A stretch of 64,000 nucleotides of DNA from Streptomyces tagetis (GTDB lineage: Bacteria > Actinomycetota > Actinomycetes > Streptomycetales > Streptomycetaceae): assembly GCF_018069565.1 (NCBI RefSeq), contig NZ_JAGPNL010000001.1, forward strand, positions 1,798,001 to 1,862,000, read 5' to 3'. Every line of letters begins with the position of its first letter. The first letter of the stretch is position 1. The notes below the pieces were generated by a model. That model was given only the letters and a program-made list of their open reading frames with translations, searched no databases and was not told the DNA's origin. Shown here piece after piece: positions 28,004-36,277 of the stretch. The translations under genes and the position numbers were made by a program.

Positions 28004-28432
28004 GGCCCGGGAGACTAGGCAGGCCCCCGGCGCCCCGTCTGCACCGCCGGGACCCCCCGCGGAGCGCTTCGGCCGGAAGTGCCCGCCCGGTGAAGGAGTC
28101 GTGGCCGGGTGTTCACCGACGGGGGCGGGGGGCCTGTTCCCGCACCGCAGGGCGCGGGTGCGCCGCCGCGGCCCCCGGGACCGCCGCGTCCCGCCGTACG
28201 CGCGGCGGGCGCTGGGCGGCAATGGCGGATTCCGCCCGCGTACGCCGGGGAGGCCGCCATTGCCCGGGAGAGCCCGTACGCCCGGGGAGACCCCGTACGC
28301 CCGGGAGATCCGTGGACCTCCCGGGCGCACGCGGCCGTGGTGCCCGGCGTGGTGCCTGGCGTCGTGCCCGCCGTGGTGCCCGTCCGGCCGGTCAGGGGCG
28401 TGGTGCGGGCCCGTGACCGGGGGACGGCCCGG
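28004..28432. repeat. Intergenic region with hairpin and 12-bp tandem repeat
   Basis: There is no supported gene in these 430 bases. Two structures stand out: an inverted repeat with arms GGCAATGGCGG (28218-28228) and CCGCCATTGCC (28254-28264), and four tandem 12-bp units close to GTGGTGCCCGGC at 28337-28384. Between them, CGTACGCCCGGG is repeated twice near 28276-28305. A short dyad CCGGTCA/TGACCGG just past the next gene's stop may help termination. Confidence 0.55.
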
Positions 28433-30988
28433 TCAGGGGAAGCGGGTGATCTTGGACGGGATGGTGTCCGACCCCGAGGTGGGGGCGCCCGTGTCGTTGA
28501 TCACGTGGGCGTACTGGCCCATGCCGCCGAGGGAGATCACCATCAGGTGGCGCATGGTGATCCCCGGTTTCACCGGCACCTGGAAGCCGTGGTGCTGGAC
28601 GATCGACGGGTCCGAGGTGAAGTTGCAGTAGCTGCCCAGCGCCCACGCCTCGTGCTGCTGCACCGAGTCGGCGACCTTGTAGGCCGCGTACCCGACGATG
28701 CCGTCGTGGGTGATGGCGGCGGCGTTCGGGGCGTCGTACGCCTTCTCGTTCTGGAAGAAGATGGTCCGTCCGCGTTCGCCGCTCCACACCACGTCGTACT
28801 TGTTGAAGTGCTCCACGAACAGTCCGGTCACGAGCACGTCGTCGCCCTTGACGAGCATGCCGTAGTCGGCCCGGTTGGTGTTCCAGCCGACGCCCGCGCC
28901 GTGGTCCGCGCGCCAGATCCAGGTGTGGTCGACGAGCACGTCGTCGCTCTCGATCACCACGGAGTTGGTGGCGAGACCGGGGCCCGCGCCGCCGACCCGG
29001 ATGAACACGTCCTGCATGCTGGTCGGGTTGGCCGAGTGGTCGGCGCTCGCGCCGGGCGTGCCGATCCGCAGCAGGGTGTCGGAGTTGACCGGGCCGGCGT
29101 CGATGAGGAAGCCGGCCAGCCGCACGCCGTCGACGTCGCCCACGTGCATGGCGTCGACGCCGCCGTCCGGGACGATCGTGGCCAGCCCCAGACCGAGGAC
29201 GACCGTGTTGGCACGGTTCACCTCGATGGTGCGGTCCAGGTGGTACACGCCCGGGGTGAAGAGCAGGTGCAGGCCCTGGGCGAGCGCCGCGTTGATGGTG
29301 GTCGCCGTCGCGCCGGGCTTGACCACGTAGAACTGGCTGAGCGGCAGCGAGGTGCCGCCCGCGTTGGCCGGCCAGGACACGCCCCGCGCGTTGGTCCGCT
29401 TGGCGGGCACGAACACCTTGTACTCGCTGCCGTCCAGGTACAGGAACGGCTTCTCGCGCGAGATCGGCGTGGTGTCGAGGGTGGTGTACGGGCCGGTGTC
29501 GAAGTTGGTCGCGGGCGCCCCCTGGACCCCGGTGAAGGTCATGTTCCAGACGCCGTTGGTCCAGCCGCCGACCGAGCTGTCGCGGGTGTACCACTGCTGC
29601 TGCGAGTACGGGCCCACCGTGCCGTCGATCTTCGAGTCGGCGATGTAGCCGCCGGAGGCCCAGCCGTAGCCGTCGGGCGCCAGGTTGAGGCCGCCCTGCA
29701 CGTGGATGCGGCGGAACGGCGCGGCCTGCGCCACCGCCCAGCGGTTGGTGCCGTTGACCGGCCGGATGGCGAGGTTCTCCGCCGAACGCCAGAAGTTCTG
29801 GGTCGCGTTGCCGTTGAACCAGCCCGCGTCCACGGTGATGTCACCGTTGATCTGGGTGTCGTCCGGGTTGAGCCCGAGGCCCGAGACGGAGGTGTAGAAA
29901 CCGAGTTGGGCGTTGATGTTGTTGTAGGTGCCCGGCTTCAGCAGGAACTGGTAGCGCCCGGAGCCGAAGTGGTTCGCCTCCTGCTGGGCGAAGACCTGGT
30001 CGAACTTCTGCTGGAGGCCCGGCGTCGAGGGGTCCACCACGATGACGTTCGGCCCCAGGTCGCCGCCGCCCTGCACCGGGGGAGTCCCGGTGGTTCCGGT
30101 GTGCACGGCCACCTCCCAGAGCGAGTAGCCGTAGGCGGTGCCGCGCGCGGTGCCGTAGATCCGCACGTAGCGGCCCGAACCGCTCACGTCGTAGGAGGTC
30201 TTGCCGCCGGTGGCGCCGGTGACGGTGCGCAGGGTCTGCCAGGAGTTCCCGTCCGAGGACGCCTCGATCCGGAAGTCCTTCCCGTACGCGGCCTCCCAGT
30301 CGAGGTCCACCCGGCACAGGTCGCGCACGGAGCCGAGGTCGACGCGGAGCCACTGCGGGTCGGACGCCTGGCTGGACCAGCGGGTGGCCGGGTCGCCGTC
30401 GAAGGCGGCGGAGGCCGGGGTGCCGGCGTTCTCGGTGGAGGAGGCGGTGGCGGGCCGGCCGCGCGCGGCGTCGGCCGCGTCGCAGCCGCCGGGCGCGGTG
30501 CCGCCGAAGCTGCCGAAGACCTGGAACTCCCAGAGCGAGTAGCCCCAGGAGGTGGCCCGGTGGACGCCCTGCATCCGCACGTACCGGCCCTGTCCGGAGA
30601 GTTCCAGGGTGTCGGTGCCGCCGTCGCCGCCGGTGACGGTGCGGGCGTCGGTCCAGGTGCTCGCGTCCGGCGAGAGCTGGATCTTGTAGTCCTTGCCGTA
30701 CGCGGCCTCCCACTCCAGGACGATCCGGGTGACGGAGGCCGTCGCGCCCAGGTCGACCTGGAGCCACTGGTCGTCGCCCGCGGCGGAGGACCAGCGGGTG
30801 GACAGGTCGCCGTCGACGGCGGCGGAGGCGGGGGTGCCGGCGTTCTCGGCCGACGAGGAGGTCGCCGAACGGCCCTGCGACAGCGGGGTCTCGGCGGCGG
30901 TGGCCGGGGGCGAGGAGGGGAGGGCGAGGAGCGCCGCCGTGGCGGTGAGCGCGACACCCAGGGCTCTGAGTCTCATGCGATGTCTCAT
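28433..30988 (-). CDS. Secreted protein with two discoidin (F5/8) domains and a beta-helix
   Basis: The 851-residue protein carries a signal peptide (ending near TAAE), two tandem galactose-binding-like F5/8 type C domains (about 33-165 and 175-300, each with TRWSS and VDLG signatures) and a long C-terminal right-handed beta-helix region (about 315-851, with FLLKPGTYNNINAQLGFYTSVSGLG and repeated short strands). Such proteins are often polysaccharide-active lyases or glycanases, with the discoidin domains binding glycans. I see no residue set that fixes the catalytic class. Start ATG 30988; an ATG four codons in is also possible. Confidence 0.83.
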   Translation of the reverse strand: MRHRMRLRALGVALTATAALLALPSSPPATAAETPLSQGRSATSSSAENAGTPASAAVDGDLSTRWSSAAGDDQWLQVDLGATASVTRIVLEWEAAYGKDYKIQLSPDASTWTDARTVTGGDGGTDTLELSGQGRYVRMQGVHRATSWGYSLWEFQVFGSFGGTAPGGCDAADAARGRPATASSTENAGTPASAAFDGDPATRWSSQASDPQWLRVDLGSVRDLCRVDLDWEAAYGKDFRIEASSDGNSWQTLRTVTGATGGKTSYDVSGSGRYVRIYGTARGTAYGYSLWEVAVHTGTTGTPPVQGGGDLGPNVIVVDPSTPGLQQKFDQVFAQQEANHFGSGRYQFLLKPGTYNNINAQLGFYTSVSGLGLNPDDTQINGDITVDAGWFNGNATQNFWRSAENLAIRPVNGTNRWAVAQAAPFRRIHVQGGLNLAPDGYGWASGGYIADSKIDGTVGPYSQQQWYTRDSSVGGWTNGVWNMTFTGVQGAPATNFDTGPYTTLDTTPISREKPFLYLDGSEYKVFVPAKRTNARGVSWPANAGGTSLPLSQFYVVKPGATATTINAALAQGLHLLFTPGVYHLDRTIEVNRANTVVLGLGLATIVPDGGVDAMHVGDVDGVRLAGFLIDAGPVNSDTLLRIGTPGASADHSANPTSMQDVFIRVGGAGPGLATNSVVIESDDVLVDHTWIWRADHGAGVGWNTNRADYGMLVKGDDVLVTGLFVEHFNKYDVVWSGERGRTIFFQNEKAYDAPNAAAITHDGIVGYAAYKVADSVQQHEAWALGSYCNFTSDPSIVQHHGFQVPVKPGITMRHLMVISLGGMGQYAHVINDTGAPTSGSDTIPSKITRFP

Positions 30989-31225
30989 GCGACCGGCTTT
31001 CTGCCAGGTGGGGTGGGATGATGGGGTGACGGATGATCCGAAAACCCAACGCGACTGCGGTGTGGCTTAGTTCAAGGTGTGATTTAAGTGATGAGGCTTC
31101 TTCTCGGCAAGACCTCGGACGTAGCCGATTGTCAGTGTCGTACGGAAGAATGCCGTGACGAGAGATCATTCCCGGGTGGACCGGGTAGGTGCTCTCACGT
31201 CCCTGTCCCTGGAAAGGCCCCGCTG

Positions 31226-31588
31226 ATGCCCCTCACCGCAGAGCTTCCCCCGCGTGTGTCCAGCGCGCGTCCGTGCCCGCCGCTCGGCCCGGTCGCCACC
31301 GCCGTGCTGCAGATCGTCGCCGACCGCCGCACCCCGGTCTTCGCCACCGTCCACACCAGCGGCCGGCGCCGGTACGGGTACTGGCGGCCCCTGGACTCCC
31401 GTACCGGCCGGGGAGGGTGCTACGTCGCCCTGCCCACCCCCGAGTGCGACGAGCTGTACGCCACCGGGCGGATAGAGCTGGGCGAGCCGGTCACCGATCC
31501 GTCCAGGACGACCTACCGGGTGCGGGCCACGGAGATACCCACGGCGGCGTCCGCGCGCGCGGCCCAGCGGTGGGCCCACGCGGCCTGA
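31226..31588 (+). CDS. Conserved hypothetical protein
   Basis: A 120-residue, Arg-rich protein without signal peptide or membrane helix. A middle segment (TVHTSGRRRYGYWRPLDSRTGRGGCYVALP) suggests a small beta-rich fold, but I recognise no domain. ATG 31226 is chosen because GGAAAGG lies eight bases upstream; the frame extends upstream without a good start. Codon use has the strong third-position GC of its neighbours, supporting a real gene. Confidence 0.65.
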   Translation: MPLTAELPPRVSSARPCPPLGPVATAVLQIVADRRTPVFATVHTSGRRRYGYWRPLDSRTGRGGCYVALPTPECDELYATGRIELGEPVTDPSRTTYRVRATEIPTAASARAAQRWAHAA

Positions 31589-31811
31589 GACGCCGCCGGA
31601 GGGAGAAGGGCGCCGCGGCGGGCGCGTGAGGACGCACGGCACGTCGGGAAGGGACGGAGCGGCAAGAGCGGTACGGAGGCGCGGCCTGGCCCGAACGGCC
31701 GCGTCCGGCATGCCCGGAGGACCGGCCGGTCCCCGGTCTGCCGACGCACGGGACGCGGGAGGCGCAGCCCGCGGCCCGGCTCCGCCCTGCCCCGGCACAC
31801 CGGCCGGGCGA

Positions 31812-31931
31812 GCACGGGCCGGGGAGGCGTACGGAGCCGAGAGTCCGTGCGGGCCGAGAGTGCGTGCGGGCCGCGAGGACGTACGGCCCGAGAGCGCGTA
31901 CGGGCTCGGGGAGCGTACCCGCTCCCGGACC
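31812..31931. repeat. Seven-unit degenerate tandem repeat, about 17 bp
   Basis: Seven head-to-tail units, six of 17 bp and one of 18, lie between the hypothetical gene and the DUF2267 stop. They follow a consensus near GTACGGGCCGAGAGNGC. The unit starts are 31812, 31829, 31847, 31864, 31881, 31898 and 31915; the last two are the most degenerate. An eighth partial unit (CTACGGGCC) runs into the end of the DUF2267 gene. The rest of 31589-31811 shows nothing clear. Confidence 0.7.
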
Positions 31932-31942
31932 CTACGGGCCGG

Positions 31943-32368
31943 TCAGCCCGTGTCGTCCGTCGCGCGGCCCGCGGGCAGCAGCTCGCGGATGTCCGCGGGC
32001 AGCGCCCCGGCCACCTTCTCCATCAACTCCGGGGAGACCGCGGCGTCGAGCACCTCCAGGACGGCGGCGGACTCGCGCACCGCCGCGTCCTCGTCGGTCC
32101 CGGCCCGGCCGGCGACCCGGCCGGTGAACGTGGTCAGGCCGAACCGGCCGGAGACGGGCTGCGCGTGCCCCTGGCCGGGGGAGTCCGCCGCCTGCCGCAT
32201 CGGCGCGGCCAGCTCCGGCGGCAACTGCGCCGCCACGTGACCGGCGAGCCCCGACGGCAGCCGCTCGGCGAGCGTCGTCAGCACGGCCAGCGTGGCCCGT
32301 TCGGCCGGCCCGCGGCTCGGCAGCCCGGCCAGCGACTGGACCTTCCCGATCATCTCGTCGTGCTGCAT
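31943..32368 (-). CDS. DUF2267 domain-containing protein
   Basis: The 141-residue soluble protein has the DUF2267 pattern of repeated short helices, with AVLTTLAERLPSGLAGHVAAQLPPEL and a second similar unit around AVLEVLDAAVSPELMEKVAGALPADIRELL. The family is common in actinobacteria and often linked to stress genes; its biochemical role is unknown. ATG 32368 has AGGAAGGA about 11 bases upstream. It is leftward and 40 bases downstream of the membrane-protein gene, so probably in the same operon. Confidence 0.82.
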   Translation of the reverse strand: MQHDEMIGKVQSLAGLPSRGPAERATLAVLTTLAERLPSGLAGHVAAQLPPELAAPMRQAADSPGQGHAQPVSGRFGLTTFTGRVAGRAGTDEDAAVRESAAVLEVLDAAVSPELMEKVAGALPADIRELLPAGRATDDTG

Positions 32369-32408
32369 GGGGACGTCGTCCTTCCTCGGGGGAGCGGTGC
32401 GCCTGCCG

Positions 32409-33002
32409 TCAGCCCGCGACGTCGCCGGGTGCGCCGTCCCCGCTCTCCGGCCGCGCCGTCTCCTCGTCGGGCCCCGAGTGGCGTTCCGGGGCGCCGGGGG
32501 TGCAGAGGGCGCAGGCGGCCAGGGCCAGGGCCGCGGCGACCAGGTCCTCGACGGCGGCGGCCACCGGCGCGACCGAGGGCCGGCGCCGGGGGCCCGTCGT
32601 CCGCCAGCGCGCTCCCGCGAGCGCCGCCGCCAGCGCCGCCCCGGCCCCCACCGCCCCGGCGACCGGGGACAGCGGTGTCTCCGGGTCCGTCGGGGATGCC
32701 AGGGGATCGTCCCGGAGGGCGACGGCGACGCCGGTGAGGCCCCCGAAGGCGAGCCGCGGCACCAGCCCGCCGGGCCGGAGGCGGCTGGGGGTGGCCGGGT
32801 TCTTGTCCGCGACGAACTCGCCCGCCGCGGCGGCGGCCAGGAGCCCCCGCACCGCGGGCCGCGCGAGCCAGGGCGGCTCGCCGGGCGGGCCGGTGGCGGA
32901 CCCGGCCGTCCAGGAGAGGGCCGCCGCACCCCACGTACTGCGCAGACCGCCCGCGGCGCCGATCAGGGCGGCGCGGGTCAGCGCGCGGACCGCGCGGCTC
33001 AC
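32409..33002 (-). CDS. Membrane protein, DUF4126-like
   Basis: The 197-residue protein has about four or five hydrophobic helices and a GLRSTWGAAALSW motif near the N-terminus like that of DUF4126 membrane proteins; LLAAAAAGEFVADKNPATPSRL follows. The GTG start at 33002 overlaps the stop of the upstream gene (GTGA). No function is known. The coupling with the next membrane protein suggests that they work together. Confidence 0.72.
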   Translation of the reverse strand: MSRAVRALTRAALIGAAGGLRSTWGAAALSWTAGSATGPPGEPPWLARPAVRGLLAAAAAGEFVADKNPATPSRLRPGGLVPRLAFGGLTGVAVALRDDPLASPTDPETPLSPVAGAVGAGAALAAALAGARWRTTGPRRRPSVAPVAAAVEDLVAAALALAACALCTPGAPERHSGPDEETARPESGDGAPGDVAG

Positions 33003-33472
33003 GACGCACGCTCCCGGTCCGTGTCGGCCACGACGACGCCGTACGTGACCACCCCGTACGCGAGGTGCGGGAGCACGTCGGAGACCCAGTCGGCAGGCGA
33101 CCAGGAACGGGGGTCGCCGACCCCGAGGCGGGCGATCGGCGTGTCGGTCGCGGCCATGGCGAGGGCCCCGGTGACGGCGGCACCCAGCCACAGCGGCATC
33201 CGGACGCCCGCCCGGCGCAGCAGCGACACGACGACGCCCGTGCCGGTCCCGACGGCGATGCCGGACAGCGCCCCGAGCCCGGAGAGCCGGTTGTCGCGGC
33301 CCTCCGTGTACGGGAGGGGGTGCCCGGCCCGCTCGGTGAGGGTGTCCACCACGGTCTCGGGGACGCCGCTGGCGGCTCTGCCGCGCAGCGCCATGTCGGC
33401 GTAGGTCAGGGTGTTCAGCGCGGTCGTGCCGGCGGCTCCCGCCGCGCAGCCGCGCAGGAAGCTACGGATCAT
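32999..33472 (-). CDS. Conserved membrane protein of unknown function
   Basis: The 157-residue protein begins MIRSFLRGCAAGAAGTTALN, with a Gly/Ala-rich first helix, and has further hydrophobic stretches around LGALSGIAVGTGTGVVVSLL and PLWLGAAVTGALAMAA. The YADMALRGRAASGVPE segment between them is typical of small actinobacterial membrane proteins of unknown role. Start ATG 33472. It heads a leftward three-gene unit with the DUF4126-like and DUF2267 genes. Confidence 0.7.
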   Translation of the reverse strand: MIRSFLRGCAAGAAGTTALNTLTYADMALRGRAASGVPETVVDTLTERAGHPLPYTEGRDNRLSGLGALSGIAVGTGTGVVVSLLRRAGVRMPLWLGAAVTGALAMAATDTPIARLGVGDPRSWSPADWVSDVLPHLAYGVVTYGVVVADTDRERAS

Positions 33473-33672
33473 GTCGCGCCGAGTGCCCGCGGCGCCCGCC
33501 GGGCAAACCGCCGCAGACCGGATGCGGGCGCCGCGCGTGGACACGGTCACGAGACGGGGTCGTACGAAAGGACGAGCGGCGTCCCCCGACCGGGTGAGCG
33601 GGGGACGGGGACCCGGGGCCCGCGGGGGCCCGAGGGCTGGCAGGCGGGGGATTACTCCGATAGCTTGCTCGC

Positions 33673-33706
33673 GTGGCCCCGCGTTCTCCCCCGTGCGCGG
33701 GGCCAC
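33673..33706. repeat. Strong intergenic hairpin
   Basis: Arms GTGGCCCCGCG and CGCGGGGCCAC form a perfect 11-bp stem with a 12-base loop (TTCTCCCCCGTG). It is not next to any stop codon, so it is more likely part of a leader or a small RNA than a terminator. Confidence 0.5.
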
Positions 33707-33746
33707 ACCAGTGCGGTCCGCGGGCGCCGGGGCGAGGCGGGCCGGA

Positions 33747-33764
33747 AGCCGTGATCACACGGCT
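33747..33764. promoter_or_regulatory. Operator-like dyad upstream of a small gene
   Basis: AGCCGTGATCACACGGCT is a perfect inverted repeat (7-bp arms around ATCA) followed at once by GGTAGCGT, a plausible -10 box. The position, 80 bases before the small gene, suits a repressor site; the regulator is unknown. Confidence 0.45.
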
Positions 33765-33846
33765 GGTAGCGTCGCCTGGCCGCGAGGTGCGGCGCGAGAG
33801 AGGTGTCGGTGCGTTGGGCGGACGTCAGGACCGTGACTGGGTGGCG

Positions 33847-34044
33847 ATGACCCCGGGCGACTTCGACCGGGAGGCCCCGCTGCGGCTGAACGTGGGGACC
33901 GGCCCGACCGCCGTTCCGGCCGAGCCCGACGCGTACGGCACCGCGCCCCTGTTCGGCGACTCGGCCCCCTCCCGCCCGGTCCCGCGACGTGACCGCCGAC
34001 GCGGGGTGACCGCCCCCTCGACCGCCCAGCAGCGGCTCTTCTGA
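33847..34044 (+). CDS. Small conserved hypothetical protein
   Basis: A 65-residue protein starting MTPGDFDREAPLRLNVGTGPTAVP and ending with a basic Pro-rich tail (QQRLF). Third codon positions are almost all G or C, as in the neighbours, which supports coding. There is no known domain. The ATG sits in a CGATGA context that overlaps the stop of a 15-codon reading frame beginning GTG at 33803, so it may be coupled to that; GTG 33841 and TTG 33814 are alternative starts. Confidence 0.5.
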   Translation: MTPGDFDREAPLRLNVGTGPTAVPAEPDAYGTAPLFGDSAPSRPVPRRDRRRGVTAPSTAQQRLF

Positions 34045-34074
34045 CCCCGGGCCGGCCGGGGGGCGCCCCGGGGC

Positions 34075-34818
34075 TCAGCTCGCCAGCACCGGCGCCGGTC
34101 CCATCACCACCACCGGGGAGCGCTCCGGGTCCAGCGCCAGCAGCAGTTCGCGCATGTGCTCCTCGCGCAGGGAGACACAGGCGTTGGTGGGCCCCTCGTG
34201 GTCCACGTGCAGCCACACCCCGCCGCCCAGTTCCGCGCCCATCGGCCGGGTGTCGTCCAGCGGGGTGGTGCCCGGCACCCGGTTGTAGTCGATCGCCACC
34301 ACGTAGTCGAAGGAGCCCTCCAGGTCCTCGCCGAGGTGCCCGGTGCCCGTCACCTCGAAGTCCGGGTCCTCGTCGTACGGCATCCGGGTCCCCGGGTCGG
34401 GCAGCCGGCCGCCCGCGTCGCTCAGCCCGAACACCCCGACGGGCGTGCGCAGATCACCCGCCCGGTGCTCCTCCGACCAGCCCCGCAGCCCGTTGTGGGC
34501 GGGCCACGGGCCGGCCACCGCCCGCCAGCCCTCCTCGGGGAACCGCTCGTAGAGCACCGCCCGCGCCCGGAACGTGTCCTCGCCCGGCCCCGTGACCACC
34601 AGGGCCTGCCGGGCCTCGTCCGGCACCCGGGCCCGCGTGACCGGGCCCAGCCCGGGAAGCGGGCGCGGGGCCGGGGCCGCCGAGGGCCCCGGGCGCGCGG
34701 ACGCCACCGACGGCGACGGGGGCGCGGCGGCCGGCTGCCCCGGGGCACACCCGGTGCCGAGCGCGCCGGCGCACACCACGGCGCCGATCGCCAGGGCCAG
34801 GGCCTTGCTGACGGTCAT
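34075..34818 (-). CDS. L,D-transpeptidase family lipoprotein (YkuD domain)
   Basis: The 247-residue exported protein has a lipoprotein signal with lipobox LGTGC, a Pro/Ser/Ala linker and a C-terminal catalytic domain with HVDHEGPTNACVSL, the His and catalytic Cys of the L,D-transpeptidase (YkuD/ErfK) fold, preceded by DLRTPVGVFGLSDAGG. Such enzymes cross-link or modify peptidoglycan stem peptides outside the membrane. The motif is a variant of the usual SHGCxR, with Asn-Ala-Cys instead of His-Gly-Cys, so activity on canonical 3-3 links is uncertain. ATG 34818 has GGAGG five bases upstream. Confidence 0.82.
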   Translation of the reverse strand: MTVSKALALAIGAVVCAGALGTGCAPGQPAAAPPSPSVASARPGPSAAPAPRPLPGLGPVTRARVPDEARQALVVTGPGEDTFRARAVLYERFPEEGWRAVAGPWPAHNGLRGWSEEHRAGDLRTPVGVFGLSDAGGRLPDPGTRMPYDEDPDFEVTGTGHLGEDLEGSFDYVVAIDYNRVPGTTPLDDTRPMGAELGGGVWLHVDHEGPTNACVSLREEHMRELLLALDPERSPVVVMGPAPVLAS

Positions 34819-35075
34819 CTCATCCTCCGGCTCGCTGCGTCGACTACTCATTGCTTGACCGCTTCCGCAACCGGTTGTGCGCCGCCCGGCACCTCTCGCC
34901 CGGATGGCGCAGAAGGGGGCGGCCACGGCGGCGCGAGGGCGCCCGGAAAGGCGCGTATTCGGGGGTCCGTGCGTTCGCCCGGTCGCAACACCGTTCCCAT
35001 CGACACCCCTTACTCACTGGTGGGGTGCGGTGATGCCGTGTAGCGTCAGCGGCAGATGTCGTGGTTCGACCGGAC

Positions 35076-35099
35076 CCGCCCGCGCCGTGGTGCGGGCGG
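35076..35099 (+). promoter_or_regulatory. First leader hairpin of the cold-shock gene
   Basis: Arms CCGCCCGC and GCGGGCGG form a perfect 8-bp stem with an 8-base loop, 85 bases before the start codon. It follows a possible -10 box TAGCGT at 35041-35046. The rest of 34819-35183 shows a 10-bp palindrome CAACCGGTTG at 34868 and nothing else clear. Confidence 0.5.
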
Positions 35100-35137
35100 T
35101 TCGCTGTGCACTGCCTGAGGACCAGGACGACCACCTC

Positions 35138-35160
35138 CGGACCCGCACGGTGCGGGTCCG
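35138..35160 (+). promoter_or_regulatory. Second leader hairpin of the cold-shock gene
   Basis: Arms CGGACCCGCAC and GTGCGGGTCCG are perfect complements with one base between them, giving a stem of nine or more pairs ending 23 bases before the ATG. It is too close to the gene to be a terminator of another unit and so likely affects csp mRNA stability or translation. Confidence 0.55.
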
Positions 35161-35183
35161 ACTACGGCTGAAAGGCAAAAGGC

Positions 35184-35387
35184 ATGGCCAGCGGAACCGT
35201 GAAGTGGTTCAACTCGGAAAAGGGCTTCGGCTTCATCGCGCAGGACGGCGGCGGCCCGGACGTCTTCGCGCACTACTCCAACATCAACGCCAGCGGTTAC
35301 CGCGAGCTCCAGGAAGGCCAGGCCGTCACGTTCGACGTCACGCAGGGCCAGAAGGGCCCGCAGGCGGAGAACATCACCCCCGCCTGA
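35184..35387 (+). CDS. Cold-shock protein (CspA family)
   Basis: The 67-residue protein is a single cold-shock domain with RNA-binding motifs KGFGFIAQD (RNP1) and DVFAHYS (RNP2) and the usual [11 protein letters not shown] start. It binds single-stranded RNA and DNA and acts as an RNA chaperone. GGCAAAAGGC precedes the ATG. The structured 5' leader and a strong downstream terminator make it a monocistronic gene with probable post-transcriptional control. Confidence 0.96.
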   Translation: MASGTVKWFNSEKGFGFIAQDGGGPDVFAHYSNINASGYRELQEGQAVTFDVTQGQKGPQAENITPA

Positions 35388-35404
35388 CCCGGCGATCCGC
35401 CGAA

Positions 35405-35452
35405 CGCGGCACGGTGCCCGCGGAAGCCACGCTTCCCGGCCACCGTGCCGCG
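35405..35452 (+). terminator. Terminator of the cold-shock gene
   Basis: A 12-bp outer stem (arm CGCGGCACGGTG) encloses an inner GGAAGC/GCTTCC stem. It starts 18 bases after the csp stop. Confidence 0.8.
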
Positions 35453-35626
35453 GTGCGTTTCCGGCACCGACCGACGCCCATCACTGCCGGAAAACGGCAG
35501 TGCGCCGCCGCGCCCTCGTCGTGCAGCCTGGGTTCGCGGTGCCGCGGGCGCGGCGCCCGCGGTCGTCCCACCCCGGTTCCGCCGCGGCGCGTCGGCGGCC
35601 GGGACACGAGGGAGGGCGGGGGCGCG

Positions 35627-36247
35627 ATGCCGACGGCGAGGGCCGGGGAGAGAGCACGCCTGGCGCGCAGGGAGCGCCGGGCGCGCAGGGCGGAGCTGGC
35701 CGCCGTCCTGGAGGCACCGGCGGCTCCCCTGACCTGGCGGGCCGGATGGCGCGGCAAGGCGCTCGGGGCCGTGCTGTGCCTGGGCTTCGTCACCCTGTCG
35801 GCATACCCCGAGGGCGCGAGCCTCGCCGAACCCCGGCCCAGCGCCCTCGTGTTCGCCCTGTGGACGCCCTTCGCCCTCGCCTGGTTCTCCTGCCGCGTCG
35901 GCATCTGGCGGATCACCGCCGACCGCGACGGGGTCCACCTGCGGCGGATGTGGCGCACCCGGCTCCTGTCGTGGTCCGAGATCCGGCACGTGGAGCTGCG
36001 GCACGACGGCAGCCTGGAGTTCTTCGGCCCGGACACTCCCGAGCCGATGGCGGGCCTCTTCGCCCCGCCCTGGCTGGCCCGCCGCACCGGAGGCACCGGC
36101 GCCGAGGCCGCCGACCTGATCACCGTCATGGCCGAACACCCCCGCCTGCGCCCCGCCGGACAGAGCCGGCCCGTGCCCGGGTTCGCCCGCTGGGTCCTCC
36201 TGCTGGCCGCCGTGATCTTCGTCATCGGACAGTTCCGGACCTGGTGA
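35627..36247 (+). CDS. PH-domain-like membrane protein
   Basis: The 206-residue protein starts with a strongly basic/Ala-rich segment (ARLARRERRARRAELA), then two hydrophobic helices (about 47-95), a soluble bPH-like part (ITADRDGVHLRRMWRTRLLSWSEIRHVEL) and a final helix (WVLLLAAVIFVIG). The layout resembles actinobacterial membrane proteins with a PH-like (DUF304/bPH2) domain. The function is unknown. ATG 35627 has GGAGGG about 10 bases upstream. It converges on the glutamine amidotransferase gene with 30 bases between the stops. Confidence 0.68.
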   Translation: MPTARAGERARLARRERRARRAELAAVLEAPAAPLTWRAGWRGKALGAVLCLGFVTLSAYPEGASLAEPRPSALVFALWTPFALAWFSCRVGIWRITADRDGVHLRRMWRTRLLSWSEIRHVELRHDGSLEFFGPDTPEPMAGLFAPPWLARRTGGTGAEAADLITVMAEHPRLRPAGQSRPVPGFARWVLLLAAVIFVIGQFRTW

Positions 36248-36277
36248 CCGGCCCGCACTCCCCCCCGTCCGTCCGGC

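Larger units (their letters stand above)
33473..33846. other. Divergent intergenic region
   Basis: About 370 bases between a leftward membrane-protein gene and a rightward small gene. It should hold two promoters. A locally AT-rich patch (GATTACTCCGATAGCTTG, 33649-33666) may be one of them, but no strong box pair is visible. It contains the hairpin and the dyad listed next. Confidence 0.4.

Noticed and set aside
27476..28330. A longer start for the secreted hypothetical gene reaching 28330
   Set aside because: The extension is Arg/Pro/Gly low-complexity sequence and would bury the obvious signal peptide that begins at 28003.
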